64,000 nt of DNA from CAZKRL01 sp964555295 (GCA_964555295.1 CAZKRL010000008.1:28280-92279), one strand, 5' to 3'. Numbered from the stretch's first letter, positions 17,399-26,561 are shown. Numbers and translations: made by a program. Notes: generated by a model from the letters alone, not told the origin.

Positions 17399-18705
17399 TG
17401 AAAAAACTCCTCCAAATATTCTCTGCACTTACCTTCACTTTCTCTTCCAATATTGCATCCGCACAATTGCAGGAGATTTTTGTTGAACGCTATTACGTTT
17501 GCGATTCAGCTGATGTTGCAGACACCCTGGGAGGCAATCTTACAGAGGGAAGTGTAACATATAGAGTTTATGCTCTGCTTGACTCGGGTTATCAAATAAT
17601 AGAATTGTTTGGTGATAGCACTCGTCCATTTAAAATTGAAAGCACCGCGAATTTTTACAATCATCCCAACGCAGCAAGTTTCGGTCATGATCTGCTGAAA
17701 ATATCCTATGAAGATGATACCTATGCGTTGGACAGTTATATAACTATAGGTCAAAACGGTCGCCAAGCTGCTCGACTGTTTTTTGGTGTCCCAAAATTTT
17801 TAGACAATGACACAAGTTCCTTCATTGGAGGAGTCAATAACTATCCTGGTCTATTAAACAACCAGGACACTACTGCAGGTATTCCTCTTACAGATTCTGA
17901 TGGAATGGACACCCTCACTTTAAATATTACTGATTGGTTTGACTTTGGTGTAGAAGATTTTCTTACAGGTATTGACAGCAACTCTATTTTCAGTTCTCTG
18001 AATGACACCAATTCATTTAACGGCCAGGATTTCGTTCTTCGGAATAGTGGTGTTGTTGGAGTATATCCAGAACATAATTATGTGCTCATCTCACAACTCA
18101 CAACACCCGGGGAATTATCATTTACCATGAACCTAAAATTATACCATCCAGTAACAGGCGATACAGTGGTATTTATCGGCACCAATTCAGCCAATGAAAA
18201 TGAGATATTCACGCCGTTATTAAGTTACCCGCAATCATGTGGTTGCTTAGATCCTGATTTTGTGGAGTATACGCCGGAATTCGCCTGTGATGACAACACC
18301 GCATGCCTAACACCTGTGGTCGTAGGGTGCATCGATACATTGGCCTGCAACTATAACCCCGAAGCCAACACATCCGATCTATATAATTGTTGTTACCCAG
18401 GTTTTTGTAATGAACGTGATATTGAACAGGTTTGTCCGCACCTAAAGGGATTATCGTTTGATGTTAATGTTTTTCCCAATCCCGCTACAAATATCATTAC
18501 CCTCAGTGCCATTTCAGGTGTCTCATCCAACCTAGAGTACTGGATCTATAATTACTCTGGACTTCTGCTTACCCACGAATTAATTGTAAATGCTCCATTG
18601 AACTACTCTAAGTCAATAGACATAAGCGGCTTTGATAACGGTATCTATCAAATACAGGTAGCAGGTGTCAGCGGTATAGAAAACAAAATGTTTGTGAAGC
18701 TATGA
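17395..18705 (+). CDS. Type IX-secreted paralogue of the first operon gene
   Basis: A 436-residue exported protein. A signal peptide ends at IASAQ. Residues about 25-280 are homologous to the 13335 gene product on the other side of the receptor. A short Cys-rich linker follows (GCLDPDF..., GCIDTLACNYNPEA), then a type IX C-terminal sorting domain starting at VFPNPATN and ending MFVKL. The sorting domain predicts surface attachment or release through type IX secretion, while its paralogue lacks it. Two adjacent ATG codons (17395 and 17398) can start it; the first overlaps the receptor stop. Function is unknown, but a partner or substrate-capture role with the receptor is the natural inference. 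Confidence 0.85.
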   Translation: MMKKLLQIFSALTFTFSSNIASAQLQEIFVERYYVCDSADVADTLGGNLTEGSVTYRVYALLDSGYQIIELFGDSTRPFKIESTANFYNHPNAASFGHDLLKISYEDDTYALDSYITIGQNGRQAARLFFGVPKFLDNDTSSFIGGVNNYPGLLNNQDTTAGIPLTDSDGMDTLTLNITDWFDFGVEDFLTGIDSNSIFSSLNDTNSFNGQDFVLRNSGVVGVYPEHNYVLISQLTTPGELSFTMNLKLYHPVTGDTVVFIGTNSANENEIFTPLLSYPQSCGCLDPDFVEYTPEFACDDNTACLTPVVVGCIDTLACNYNPEANTSDLYNCCYPGFCNERDIEQVCPHLKGLSFDVNVFPNPATNIITLSAISGVSSNLEYWIYNYSGLLLTHELIVNAPLNYSKSIDISGFDNGIYQIQVAGVSGIENKMFVKL

Positions 18706-19424
18706 GGTACATAATGCCATTTGTTATTCTTCTTAGTATAATACTCTTTTCCTGTAAAAAGAAGGAAGAGACTTCAGAAATTATCATTGAGAGAGGGGTC
18801 GTAGTTGATGTGCAAGGACGAAGTTATACCACGGTCAAAATTGGTGATCAATGGTGGATGGCCGAGAACTTAATGGTTCGTGCATTTCGGGATAGTAGTT
18901 CAATTGACTCCGTGCAGTATAATACCAATGCAGATACAATCTGGGAAAACCAATTTGCTACGCCCATGTACAGCAGGGGAAATACAGGAGAGGGATTATT
19001 ATATAACAGTGCGGCAATAAATGACCCCAGAAACATCGCGCCAAAAGGATGGCATGTGGCAACAGATAACGACTGGAAAAAGTTGGAAACCTACATTGGT
19101 ATGTCGGAAACAGAAGCTGAATATACAGGATGGCGAGGGGTGAATGAGGCCGACAAAATTTCGTCATTATATAACAAAGGTTGGGGAGCGAATGACCCTG
19201 ATTTACAATTGTACGGGCTAGACACATATGGATTCAACGCGCTACCAACGGGCTGCAAAGGAATCGACGGCAGAGTAAATATCCAAAACAATGCAGCTTA
19301 CTGGTGGGCAAAATCTAACTCATCATCGCCCCATTACAGAAGTATAGATCTTTATCACAAAACCATCTTTCGACAAACAATTCATCCTGCTTACGGACTC
19401 ACAGTTCGCTGTGTAAAAGACTAA
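18702..19424 (+). CDS. FISUMP-domain lipoprotein
   Basis: A 240-residue lipoprotein with lipobox ILFSC at about residue 18, followed by a FISUMP (Fibrobacter succinogenes major paralogous) domain from about 30 to 240. Typical blocks are GRSYTTVKIGDQWWMAENLM, KGWHVATDNDWKKLETYIG, YGFNALPTGC and the terminal LTVRCVKD. FISUMP domains are surface-protein modules of uncertain function that resemble C-type-lectin-like folds. The ATG overlaps the previous stop by 4 bp. The same domain occurs twice in the 53708 gene of this window. Confidence 0.88.
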   Translation: MRYIMPFVILLSIILFSCKKKEETSEIIIERGVVVDVQGRSYTTVKIGDQWWMAENLMVRAFRDSSSIDSVQYNTNADTIWENQFATPMYSRGNTGEGLLYNSAAINDPRNIAPKGWHVATDNDWKKLETYIGMSETEAEYTGWRGVNEADKISSLYNKGWGANDPDLQLYGLDTYGFNALPTGCKGIDGRVNIQNNAAYWWAKSNSSSPHYRSIDLYHKTIFRQTIHPAYGLTVRCVKD

Positions 19425-19426
19425 AC

Positions 19427-20098
19427 ATGAGAAGACTACTTATCATATTTATAGGAATAAAATTCTTTTCTATATGCATGTGCGCTCAGGACTCAACCTC
19501 AAAATGGAGCATTGGAGCTCAGGGATCAGCATTTTACTCCTACAGAATTTTACAAGCAAGTCCAGAACTCACTATATTAAAAAGTCTTTACGATTCTTTA
19601 GAGTCTGGCTCAGTGGGATTTCAAATGGGTGGAATTGCCAGATATAAAATCAATGAAAAATTCGATGTAAGCTCAGGTGTTACCTACCTGCGAGCCGGAT
19701 ATAACATTGATACATTGATGGAAGCTCAAATGGCCAATATGAAATTCCGCTACGGCTTCATTAGGGTGCCATTGCGGTTACATTATAATTTTCGTAATGG
19801 AAAGGTTAACAGACCATTTGTGGCAGCCGGACTAGCGGCTAATTACTGTATTGCAGACAAAACCACGTTTACCCAATTTGGACGTGCTACCGTGATGGAA
19901 TTAAAAAAAAACAAGATCACCGGTAAAATAATTACAGAGGTTAACCTGACTATTGGAATTATGAAAGAAATATCATCAAATACAACATTCCATTTGGGTC
20001 TTGACGGTGCATTAAGTCTTCATCCTTTGGAGAAAGGAAATCTTGTCCGAAAACTCTGGAGTTCGGGAATATGGATTTCATTGACACACAACTTGTGA
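19427..20098 (+). CDS. PorT-like outer membrane beta-barrel protein
   Basis: A 223-residue protein with a signal peptide ending MCAQ and then alternating hydrophobic/polar strands (SIGAQGSAFYSYRIL, FQMGGIARYKINEKF, FIRVPLRLHYNF, SSGIWISLTHNL). This is typical of the small 8-stranded outer membrane barrels called PorT-like. It follows the FISUMP gene by 2 bp and closes the five-gene operon. No terminator is evident after it. The role is unknown; co-transcription suggests it works with the receptor and the two paralogous secreted proteins. Confidence 0.75.
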   Translation: MRRLLIIFIGIKFFSICMCAQDSTSKWSIGAQGSAFYSYRILQASPELTILKSLYDSLESGSVGFQMGGIARYKINEKFDVSSGVTYLRAGYNIDTLMEAQMANMKFRYGFIRVPLRLHYNFRNGKVNRPFVAAGLAANYCIADKTTFTQFGRATVMELKKNKITGKIITEVNLTIGIMKEISSNTTFHLGLDGALSLHPLEKGNLVRKLWSSGIWISLTHNL

Positions 20099-20830
20099 GT
20101 ATTTCATTTCCGTCGAAACACTAACCATACGTCATACACGCAACTGGATTCAGGCAATTCTGCACAGATGTGGCGAATTCTATTACGAAATTTAATTTTA
20201 GAACTTCACTGCTAAAGAAAAATAATTACCAGAGATATAAATAATATTATCATAACCAGATAATACCACACATCAACAAACCACGGAAATCGATTGGCTA
20301 TACGAGAGAGAAATTTGAACATTCTCTGTGCATTATTTGGATTCAACTGCCACTACTAGTCGTTACAATAAGAGGAGATAAAGAGATACGAGCGTTGTCA
20401 CTACGAAGAAAAGCCTCTTCGATTTCATGGCGAGCAGGTTCAGTATAAAAAGGTTCATATTGCAAAATGATACCTTTAACCAACCATAAATAATTTCATA
20501 TCCAAAGTTTTCAAAACAATTCGGTGAATTGCTGAAATTTCAGTAGTCCATGAGACATCATCGCCTAGATATGATTGTAATTAGCCGTATCCAAAACCAT
20601 ATGAAATCAAATGAAAGAGAAAATTTAGCGACCGACAATTTTCCCATACGATGTCAAAACTCCCTGCCTCTTCGCCTATCGAAAAACGAATGGATACAAT
20701 CTGAGATTACATGTCAGTTCCTTCCACGCAAAACAGGAAGTAACACTTATGCACATCGTAAAGGTTGAAAAACTGAAGGTCGAAGAATCCACATGATCGA
20801 GCATATCTTAAATTGCCGAAAAAATACATA
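20099..20830. other. Long intergenic region without recognisable gene
   Basis: About 730 bp between the beta-barrel gene and the next plus-strand gene. I find no convincing coding frame: one 72-codon frame at 20550 has poor composition and no signal. I see no tRNA and no strong terminator, only a short CGAAGA/TCTTCG hairpin near 20403-20421. It presumably holds the promoter for the 20831 gene. It could contain decayed sequence, but nothing can be identified. Confidence 0.5.
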
Positions 20831-22369
20831 ATGAAACAATTTTACCGAATTCTTATTGCCGCCACATTATTTGTAGGTGTCAGCTTTAGCTCTATATCTC
20901 AGCGCTATCTGCAAGAGGTATTTACCGATGTTACCGTAGACACAACTATTGTATACGGTGTTAACGCAACCATTCTCTACTATCCGTTCCTGAACCAGGC
21001 CGTTCCCGAACAACTACTTATGGATGTTTATCATCCAACCGGTGATACCGTGACCGAGAGGCCCCTCATTTTATATTTCCACACGGGCAATTTCTTGCCA
21101 CATCCGCAAAATCAAAGTCCCAGCGGAACCAGGAAAGACTTGAACGTAATTGAAATGTGCAGTCGACTCGCCCGTATGGGGTACGTTGTTGCATCATGTG
21201 ACTATCGCCTTGGCTGGAACCCTGTTGCAACGACACAAGACGAAAGAGTAAAATCCCTTATTAATGCAGCGTATCGAGGCGTACAAGACTGTAGAACGGC
21301 TATTCGATATTTTAGAAAATCGGAGGCAGAGATGTCGAATCCATACAGAATAGATCCTGATCGCATTTGCGTATGGGGTCAAGGAACTGGAGGGTACATT
21401 GCGTTTGCCTCTGCGACACTGGACAACTACTCTGACATTCTCATTCCTAAATTCACATCTGTAGATACTCTAACCGGAAACCCAGTTCCGATGGTAATTG
21501 AATTCGTTAACGGTGATATTTACGGGACGAGCGTTGGTTTTGTGCCACCCACTCAAGACACACTTTGCTATCCTAATCACGTAGGTTACTCTTCAGATTT
21601 CAATGTAATGGTTAATATGGGCGGGGCACTTGGAGACAGTTCCTGGCTTGATGCCTCAGATATTCCCATGATATCATTCCATTCGCCTACTGATCCATTT
21701 GCTCCATATTACATTGGTACAGTAATAGTTCCAGGAGTTAATCTACCTGTGGTGGAAGTGTCTGGATCCGGTCACGCGCAAGAAATGGCTGCAACTTTAG
21801 GGCTCAACAGTTCATTTACATCTATAGAGCCAGCGCAAGACCCATACTCCATGCAAGCTAATATGTATAACAACGGGAATTATGGTTTGTATCCATTGAA
21901 CCGCCCTGTCGGTCAGGAGGCAGACAGCGCTCCATGGGAATGGTGGACATCAGACAACCCTAATAACCAAAGCGGTTTGCTCACCAATCCTGATATGTCA
22001 GAAACAAAAGGAATGACTTATCTCGACTCCATACAAGGCTACGTTGCCCCCAGATTGATGTGCGCTTTGGGACTACCCGGAGGTCCATGCGATAGCCCTG
22101 TAAACGTTTTTTCTATTAATGACAAAAACAATTCAGCGATAAGTGTTTATCCTAATCCTGCCGATCAATTCGTAAATATTCGCTGGAATAACGACCACAA
22201 TCAAAAGACGATGATTCAGTGTTTTGATCTCACCGGGAAGCTGGTATTTGCGGCTAACATGATCGGTAAAACGTTGTCAGTAGATACCAGTATGCTCGAA
22301 AGTGGAACGTATATTCTTCAAGTTAGCAATGGAACAATCTCGCAACGTACAATGCTCGTGAGAAATTAA
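20831..22369 (+). CDS. Type IX-secreted alpha/beta-hydrolase-fold protein, nucleophile missing
   Basis: A 512-residue exported protein with an esterase-like alpha/beta-hydrolase domain. Recognisable parts are the oxyanion-loop region RPLILYFHTGNFLPHP (family HGGxF), the NVIEMCSRLARMGYVVASCD strand-helix, DCRTAIRYFRK, and the elbow region CVWGQGTGGYIAF. In active relatives the elbow is GxSxG. Here the codon is GGA, giving G-Q-G-T-G, so the catalytic serine is absent and activity is doubtful. A type IX sorting domain ends the protein (VYPNPADQF... to MLVRN). The start is the ATG at 20831, giving a signal peptide MKQFYRILIAATLFVG; a TTG 18 bp upstream is less likely. Confidence 0.82.
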   Translation: MKQFYRILIAATLFVGVSFSSISQRYLQEVFTDVTVDTTIVYGVNATILYYPFLNQAVPEQLLMDVYHPTGDTVTERPLILYFHTGNFLPHPQNQSPSGTRKDLNVIEMCSRLARMGYVVASCDYRLGWNPVATTQDERVKSLINAAYRGVQDCRTAIRYFRKSEAEMSNPYRIDPDRICVWGQGTGGYIAFASATLDNYSDILIPKFTSVDTLTGNPVPMVIEFVNGDIYGTSVGFVPPTQDTLCYPNHVGYSSDFNVMVNMGGALGDSSWLDASDIPMISFHSPTDPFAPYYIGTVIVPGVNLPVVEVSGSGHAQEMAATLGLNSSFTSIEPAQDPYSMQANMYNNGNYGLYPLNRPVGQEADSAPWEWWTSDNPNNQSGLLTNPDMSETKGMTYLDSIQGYVAPRLMCALGLPGGPCDSPVNVFSINDKNNSAISVYPNPADQFVNIRWNNDHNQKTMIQCFDLTGKLVFAANMIGKTLSVDTSMLESGTYILQVSNGTISQRTMLVRN

Positions 22370-22426
22370 TGAATTATGTCAGAATAGTAAGACAGCAAAG
22401 CCATTCTGATAGTACATATTGAGTTT

Positions 22427-22456
22427 AAAAAAGACCGCACGAAAGCGGTCTTTTTT
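22427..22456. terminator. Bidirectional intrinsic terminator
   Basis: AAAAAA, then a 6-bp GC-rich stem GACCGC / GCGGTC with loop ACGAAA, then TTTTTT. A-tract and T-tract flank the stem symmetrically, so it can stop both the plus-strand hydrolase gene and the convergent minus-strand gene ending at 22476. Confidence 0.88.
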
Positions 22457-22475
22457 CTTGACATAAAAAAGTCTC

Positions 22476-22877
22476 TTATGAAATAGGATTCATAATCACA
22501 CTGAAAACAGTAATGCTATTTGGATCACGACCGAAATACAACTTATCCAACGCTCCAATGATATTCTTAGCCCTGAAATAGGAAGTATGAAGTGATTGTT
22601 CTCCTAACAAGGTCCATTGAATCGTATAGCTACTCTCATCGTCTTTGAACGCCTTAACGTAATTAAGCATTTGCTGAATTGCCTCCAACTGTGTGTCACC
22701 CACACTTGTATGAAATAAAAACGACTGATTGTGATTAGGATTTGTAGTTATCAGACGAAGAAACCAAGAGGCGTTTGATTCTTCAAATTGAAAAGCAATA
22801 CTATTGTTTCCAAGGCCGATATACCGTCCAATTTCAGCCTTTAATCGATCAATTTCCTTTTGCTTGTCAGTGGTCAT
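22476..22877 (-). CDS. Conserved-looking hypothetical protein
   Basis: A 133-residue cytoplasmic protein with no signal peptide. It begins with a charged helix (DKQKEIDRLKAEIGRYI) followed by a beta-rich domain and a helix LDKLYFGRD near the end. It contains SYTIQWTLLGEQSLHTSYF, with regular strand periodicity. I do not recognise the family. It starts 28 bp after the sucC stop on the same strand and has the bidirectional terminator behind it, so it is probably the last gene of the sucC transcript. Composition is coding-like throughout. Confidence 0.7.
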   Translation of the reverse strand: MTTDKQKEIDRLKAEIGRYIGLGNNSIAFQFEESNASWFLRLITTNPNHNQSFLFHTSVGDTQLEAIQQMLNYVKAFKDDESSYTIQWTLLGEQSLHTSYFRAKNIIGALDKLYFGRDPNSITVFSVIMNPIS

Positions 22878-22905
22878 AAAACCATTTTACCATAAACATC
22901 CCTTG

Positions 22906-24117
22906 CTACCTCAGCACCTCAGCGACCTTATCAGCAGCTTCTTGCAAGGTAATAACCGAGTGCACCTTTAATCCGCTTGCCTCAATCAACTCCTTTGCTT
23001 CTATGGCATTTGTGCCTTGCAGTCTTACGATAATAGGGACTTGAATATTGCCAATATTTCTGTAGGCATCTACAATTCCTTGAGCCACTCTATCACATCT
23101 TACGATTCCACCGAAAATATTTACCAAAATGGCTTTAACGGCCGAATCTCTTAGGATAATTCTGAACGCCGTTTCAACTCTTTTGGCATCAGCTGTGCCA
23201 CCTACATCCAAAAAGTTCGCTGGCTCTCCCCCACTGTATTTGATGATATCCATGGTAGCCATGGCCAAACCTGCTCCATTCACCATACATCCTACATTAC
23301 CGTCCAATTTGACGTAATTCAAATCCGCATCTGAGGCTTCTACTTCAATCGGGTCTTCCTCGGAGGTATCACGCATTTCTACGTATCCCGCATGACGGAA
23401 CAAACTGTTGTTGTCAAGCGTAACCTTCGCGTCAACAGCAATGATTCTATCATCACTCGTTTTCAAAACTGGATTGATTTCAAACAGAGACGCATCACAA
23501 CCTACATAAGCCGAATACAAACTCTTAACAAACAGTCCCATCTCCTTCATCGATTTACCGGAAAGACCAAGGTTGAAAGCAATTTTACGACACTGGAAAT
23601 CATTCACTCCGGTGAGTGGATCGATCAATTCCTTGTAGATTCTTTCTGGAGTGTTATGAGCAACATCTTCGATATTCATCCCTCCATCGGGTGAGTAAAC
23701 TATTACATTCTTTCCTGCAGAACGATCAAGTAAAATTGACATATAGAATTCCTTTGGCTCGGAAGCTCCGGGTGCGTATACATCCTCGGCAATAAAAACC
23801 TTATTCACCTTTTTACCCTCGGCCTTCGTCTGCAAGGTTACAAGATGACCTCCGAGAATATCCTTAACCTTGGGAACAACCTCATCTATATTTTTGGCCA
23901 ATACTACCCCACGCGAGCCAGTTTCAGTAATGGTACCCTTACCGCGACCACCTGCATGAATCTGCGCCTTTATTACAAACCAAGAAGTACCTGTTTCAAC
24001 CTGTAATTTCTTAGATGCTTCCATCGCCTCCTCGGCAGAAGAGGCCACATAACCGCGCTGTGTGGCAACACCGAAAGAGGATAGAATATGTTTTCCCTGA
24101 TATTCGTGAATATTCAT
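22906..24117 (-). CDS. sucC: Succinate-CoA ligase (ADP-forming) beta subunit
   Basis: The beta subunit of succinyl-CoA synthetase, the TCA-cycle enzyme that makes succinate and ATP from succinyl-CoA. The 403-residue protein starts with the family N-terminus MNIHEYQGKHILSSFGV. It contains the ATP-grasp domain (FVIKAQIHAGGRGKG, LFEINPVL) and the C-terminal CoA-ligase domain (NFLDVGGTA, ILVNIFGGIVRCD). I use the ATG at 24117; the longer frame from 24180 adds 21 residues not found in the family. A TACCTTCG element 18 bp upstream may be its -7 promoter. sucD is not in the window. Confidence 0.97.
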   Translation of the reverse strand: MNIHEYQGKHILSSFGVATQRGYVASSAEEAMEASKKLQVETGTSWFVIKAQIHAGGRGKGTITETGSRGVVLAKNIDEVVPKVKDILGGHLVTLQTKAEGKKVNKVFIAEDVYAPGASEPKEFYMSILLDRSAGKNVIVYSPDGGMNIEDVAHNTPERIYKELIDPLTGVNDFQCRKIAFNLGLSGKSMKEMGLFVKSLYSAYVGCDASLFEINPVLKTSDDRIIAVDAKVTLDNNSLFRHAGYVEMRDTSEEDPIEVEASDADLNYVKLDGNVGCMVNGAGLAMATMDIIKYSGGEPANFLDVGGTADAKRVETAFRIILRDSAVKAILVNIFGGIVRCDRVAQGIVDAYRNIGNIQVPIIVRLQGTNAIEAKELIEASGLKVHSVITLQEAADKVAEVLR

Positions 24118-24134
24118 AGTATTAGATATGGCGG

Positions 24135-24142
24135 CGAAGGTA
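24135..24142 (-). promoter_or_regulatory. Candidate -7 element of sucC
   Basis: On the minus strand the bases read TACCTTCG, one mismatch from the Bacteroidota -7 consensus TAnnTTTG, 17 bp before the sucC ATG. I found no convincing TTG at the -33 position. Confidence 0.3.
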
Positions 24143-24244
24143 TGAAGGTTATTATTAATCCGAGTATATTGCTTTATCAACGCATTTCACACCAACATCA
24201 TGTTTCGCAATTACCATTGATCCTAAACCACCGGCAAGAATAAC

Positions 24245-24268
24245 AAAGCCCTCCAATGGGAGGGCTTT
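24245..24268 (-). terminator. Terminator after rny
   Basis: A perfect 10-bp inverted repeat AAAGCCCTCC / GGAGGGCTTT with loop AATG, 22 bp past the stop of rny on the minus strand. The T-tract after it is short (TTATTC), so it is a moderate terminator. Confidence 0.75.
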
Positions 24269-24289
24269 GCCTTGCAGATTAACCAGCGC

Positions 24290-25834
24290 CTAGCGAGCAA
24301 TGCCCACGGCGCGCTTCTCTCGAATCACGGTCACTCTTACTTGACCGGGATACGTCATTTCATTTTCAATTTTCGCCGCCAGACTGATGGCCAATGCATC
24401 GGCCTGGTCGTCGGTTACTTTCTCAGCTTCAACCATAACTCTTAGTTCACGACCCGCCTGAATCGCAAAAGCTTTAGACACGCCATTGTTTTCAAGTGCC
24501 ATATTTTCTAGGTCGCGCAAACGCTGGATGTATGCTTCAACGACCTCTCTGCGGGCGCCTGGTCGCGCTCCACTGATGGCATCACATACCTGTATAATGG
24601 GTGAGAGCAGGGTTGTCATTTCAATCTCATCATGGTGCGCACCGATCGCGTTGCATACATCTGGTTTTTCACCGTACTTCTCGGCGAGTTTCATACCCAG
24701 AATAGCATGCGGCAATTCACTTTCATCATCAGGAACTTTGCCGATGTCGTGCAATAATCCTGCGCGCTTGGCTGCCTTGGGATTAAGTCCCAATTCACTG
24801 GCCATTGTGGCACAAAGATTTGCAACCTCACGAGAGTGTTGAAGCAGATTCTGACCGTAGGATGAACGATACTTCATGCGACCCACCATACGAATCAACT
24901 CGCTATTCAAGCCGTGAATACCCAGCTCAATAGTGGTACGCTTACCAACTTCCATTATTTCGTCATTGATATTTTTCGTGACTTTTGCCACCACTTCCTC
25001 TATTCGAGCAGGATGAATTCTGCCATCCGTTACGAGTTGGTGTAGCGAGAGACGTGCGATTTCCCGACGAACAGGGTCAAAACAAGACAACACAATCGCC
25101 TCGGGTGTATCATCAACAATGATCTCAACCCCTGTAGCCGCCTCAAGAGCACGAATATTTCTACCCTCACGCCCAATGATGCGGCCTTTGATTTCATCGT
25201 TTTCAATATTGAAAACAGAGACGCTATTCTCCACTGCGTGCTCCACAGCGGTTCGTTGTATTGTTTGAATGACAATCTTCTTTGCTTCTTGATTCGCCTT
25301 TAGCTTTGCCTCATCAACAATACCCTGGATTTGCGAAGCAGCAGCATTTCTAGCTTCCTCCTTCAATTGCTCCATCAGTTTATTGCGAGCCTGATCGGCA
25401 CTCATGCCAGCCATATCCTGAAGCAACTGGATGGCCTTTTGATTGTTCTTTTCTAACTCAGAGGCCTTGCGCTGAGTATTTTCTGTCTGTCGCTGAAGAT
25501 TCTCCCTGGTTGCGTCAAGATCCTTTTCCTTGCGTTTATAGTTTTCAGTTTGTTGAGATAAATCTCTTTCGCGTTGCTTGATTTTGTCTTCCGCTTGCTG
25601 GATTTTCTTATTCCTCTCGCGAACCTCATTCTCATGTTGATTCTTCATTTCAAAGAACTTTTCTTTGGCTTGAAGTATCTTCTTTTCTTTAATCGTCTCT
25701 CCCTCTTTCGCGGCTTCAGAAAGAATACCTTCCTTCTTGCTCTTGAGAACATTGTTCAAAAGGAAATAAGTAATTCCTCCGCCCAATGCCACTCCCGTTA
25801 GAGCTGCCACGAGAACCCAAATAATCTCGTTCAT
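24290..25834 (-). CDS. rny: Ribonuclease Y
   Basis: A 514-residue membrane-anchored endoribonuclease that starts mRNA decay. It has one N-terminal transmembrane helix (IIWVLVAALTGVALGGGITYFLL), a long coiled coil rich in Glu/Lys (about 30-190), a KH RNA-binding domain (about 205-265, GRIIGREGRNIRALEAATG) and an HD phosphohydrolase domain with the metal-binding HD in GLLHDIGK. The C-terminus ends RVTVIREKRAVGIAR as in the family. Length matches the usual 510-530. The zapA gene lies 66 bp upstream on the same strand, a common Bacteroidota arrangement. Confidence 0.97.
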   Translation of the reverse strand: MNEIIWVLVAALTGVALGGGITYFLLNNVLKSKKEGILSEAAKEGETIKEKKILQAKEKFFEMKNQHENEVRERNKKIQQAEDKIKQRERDLSQQTENYKRKEKDLDATRENLQRQTENTQRKASELEKNNQKAIQLLQDMAGMSADQARNKLMEQLKEEARNAAASQIQGIVDEAKLKANQEAKKIVIQTIQRTAVEHAVENSVSVFNIENDEIKGRIIGREGRNIRALEAATGVEIIVDDTPEAIVLSCFDPVRREIARLSLHQLVTDGRIHPARIEEVVAKVTKNINDEIMEVGKRTTIELGIHGLNSELIRMVGRMKYRSSYGQNLLQHSREVANLCATMASELGLNPKAAKRAGLLHDIGKVPDDESELPHAILGMKLAEKYGEKPDVCNAIGAHHDEIEMTTLLSPIIQVCDAISGARPGARREVVEAYIQRLRDLENMALENNGVSKAFAIQAGRELRVMVEAEKVTDDQADALAISLAAKIENEMTYPGQVRVTVIREKRAVGIAR

Positions 25835-25900
25835 AATTCATTTGATATTAAGTTATATACCCACCTCCACTGAGGCAGGGTTGACAAAGGATGGGGAAAT

Positions 25901-26236
25901 TCAGGAACGGAGCAACTCGTCGAGACGGGCTTCCAATGACAGCAAATCTTCCGGAGATACCGCGGGAACTTCTATTCGTTCAACTACACGCTCAATCACC
26001 TTTTCAACTCTTACCTCACTTTTTTTTGAGGCAGCAGCCGAGACCTGAAGCGCAGCCATCGCTAAAAGATCTTGTTTATCGCGCACCGCGTAACTCTTTT
26101 GAAACATTTGCAAACATTGCTCCAACGAGGCTTCAGCCTTTTTCAAGTCGTCTACTTCCGCAACATTCACTTTGAGCGGATACACTCTTCCTGCTATATT
26201 GAGTTTCAAAGAGACTGTTTCAAGGTCTTGGTTCAT
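25901..26236 (-). CDS. zapA: Cell division protein ZapA
   Basis: A 111-residue protein matching ZapA, which crosslinks FtsZ protofilaments at the division ring. The N-terminal ZapA head is visible as VSLKLNIAGRVYPLKVN, followed by a helix (EASLEQCLQMFQKSYAVRDKQD) and an Ala-rich coiled-coil tail. The start overlaps the stop of the upstream coiled-coil gene by 4 bp, indicating coupled translation, and rny follows 66 bp downstream. Confidence 0.85.
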   Translation of the reverse strand: MNQDLETVSLKLNIAGRVYPLKVNVAEVDDLKKAEASLEQCLQMFQKSYAVRDKQDLLAMAALQVSAAASKKSEVRVEKVIERVVERIEVPAVSPEDLLSLEARLDELLRS

Positions 26237-26538
26237 ACCTCAAGTCGGTTAATGCAACTGTCAATTTCCTTTACCAATTCATCGATCCTTTGCCTTGCTA
26301 ATTCCTGACTGTCACTCTCAGAATTCGCTTGCGATGAACGGTTTAATGTCCAATTCTCAGAATTCATTTTGGCCTCATCCAGCTGCCTTTGCAATTCGGT
26401 ATTAACCAGATGTAATCGCGCGTTTTCGGAGAGAAGCTTCTCTGCCTCTGCCTTGAGTTTATCTCTAGATTCAGCCAACAGCTCGAGCTTAGCTTTAATC
26501 CGATCAACCACCTCGCGATAATTTTCGTTGCCTGTCAT
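26233..26538 (-). CDS. Small coiled-coil protein upstream of zapA (ZapB-like)
   Basis: A 101-residue protein that is almost entirely helical with heptad-like leucines (LKAKLELLAESRDKLKAEAE, LHLVNTELQRQLDEA). It has no signal peptide or membrane segment. Its position directly before zapA with a 4-bp overlap suggests a division-ring accessory coiled coil comparable to ZapB; sequence alone cannot prove this. An exact TACATTTG -7 element lies 23 bp before the start codon. Confidence 0.7.
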   Translation of the reverse strand: MTGNENYREVVDRIKAKLELLAESRDKLKAEAEKLLSENARLHLVNTELQRQLDEAKMNSENWTLNRSSQANSESDSQELARQRIDELVKEIDSCINRLEV

Positions 26539-26561
26539 GAATTCTTTCGAATTTCTTCCGA

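Noticed and set aside
20550..20768. 72-codon plus-strand frame in the 730-bp gap
   Set aside because: Composition is not protein-like, it has no signal or domain and no upstream promoter-like element; treated as chance.
24118..24180. 21-residue N-terminal extension of sucC
   Set aside because: The family starts at MNIHEYQ; the extension contains the likely promoter element TACCTTCG.
25835..25900. 6S RNA next to zapA, as in Proteobacteria
   Set aside because: Only 66 bp separate zapA and rny, too short for a 6S RNA, and no fitting fold was seen.
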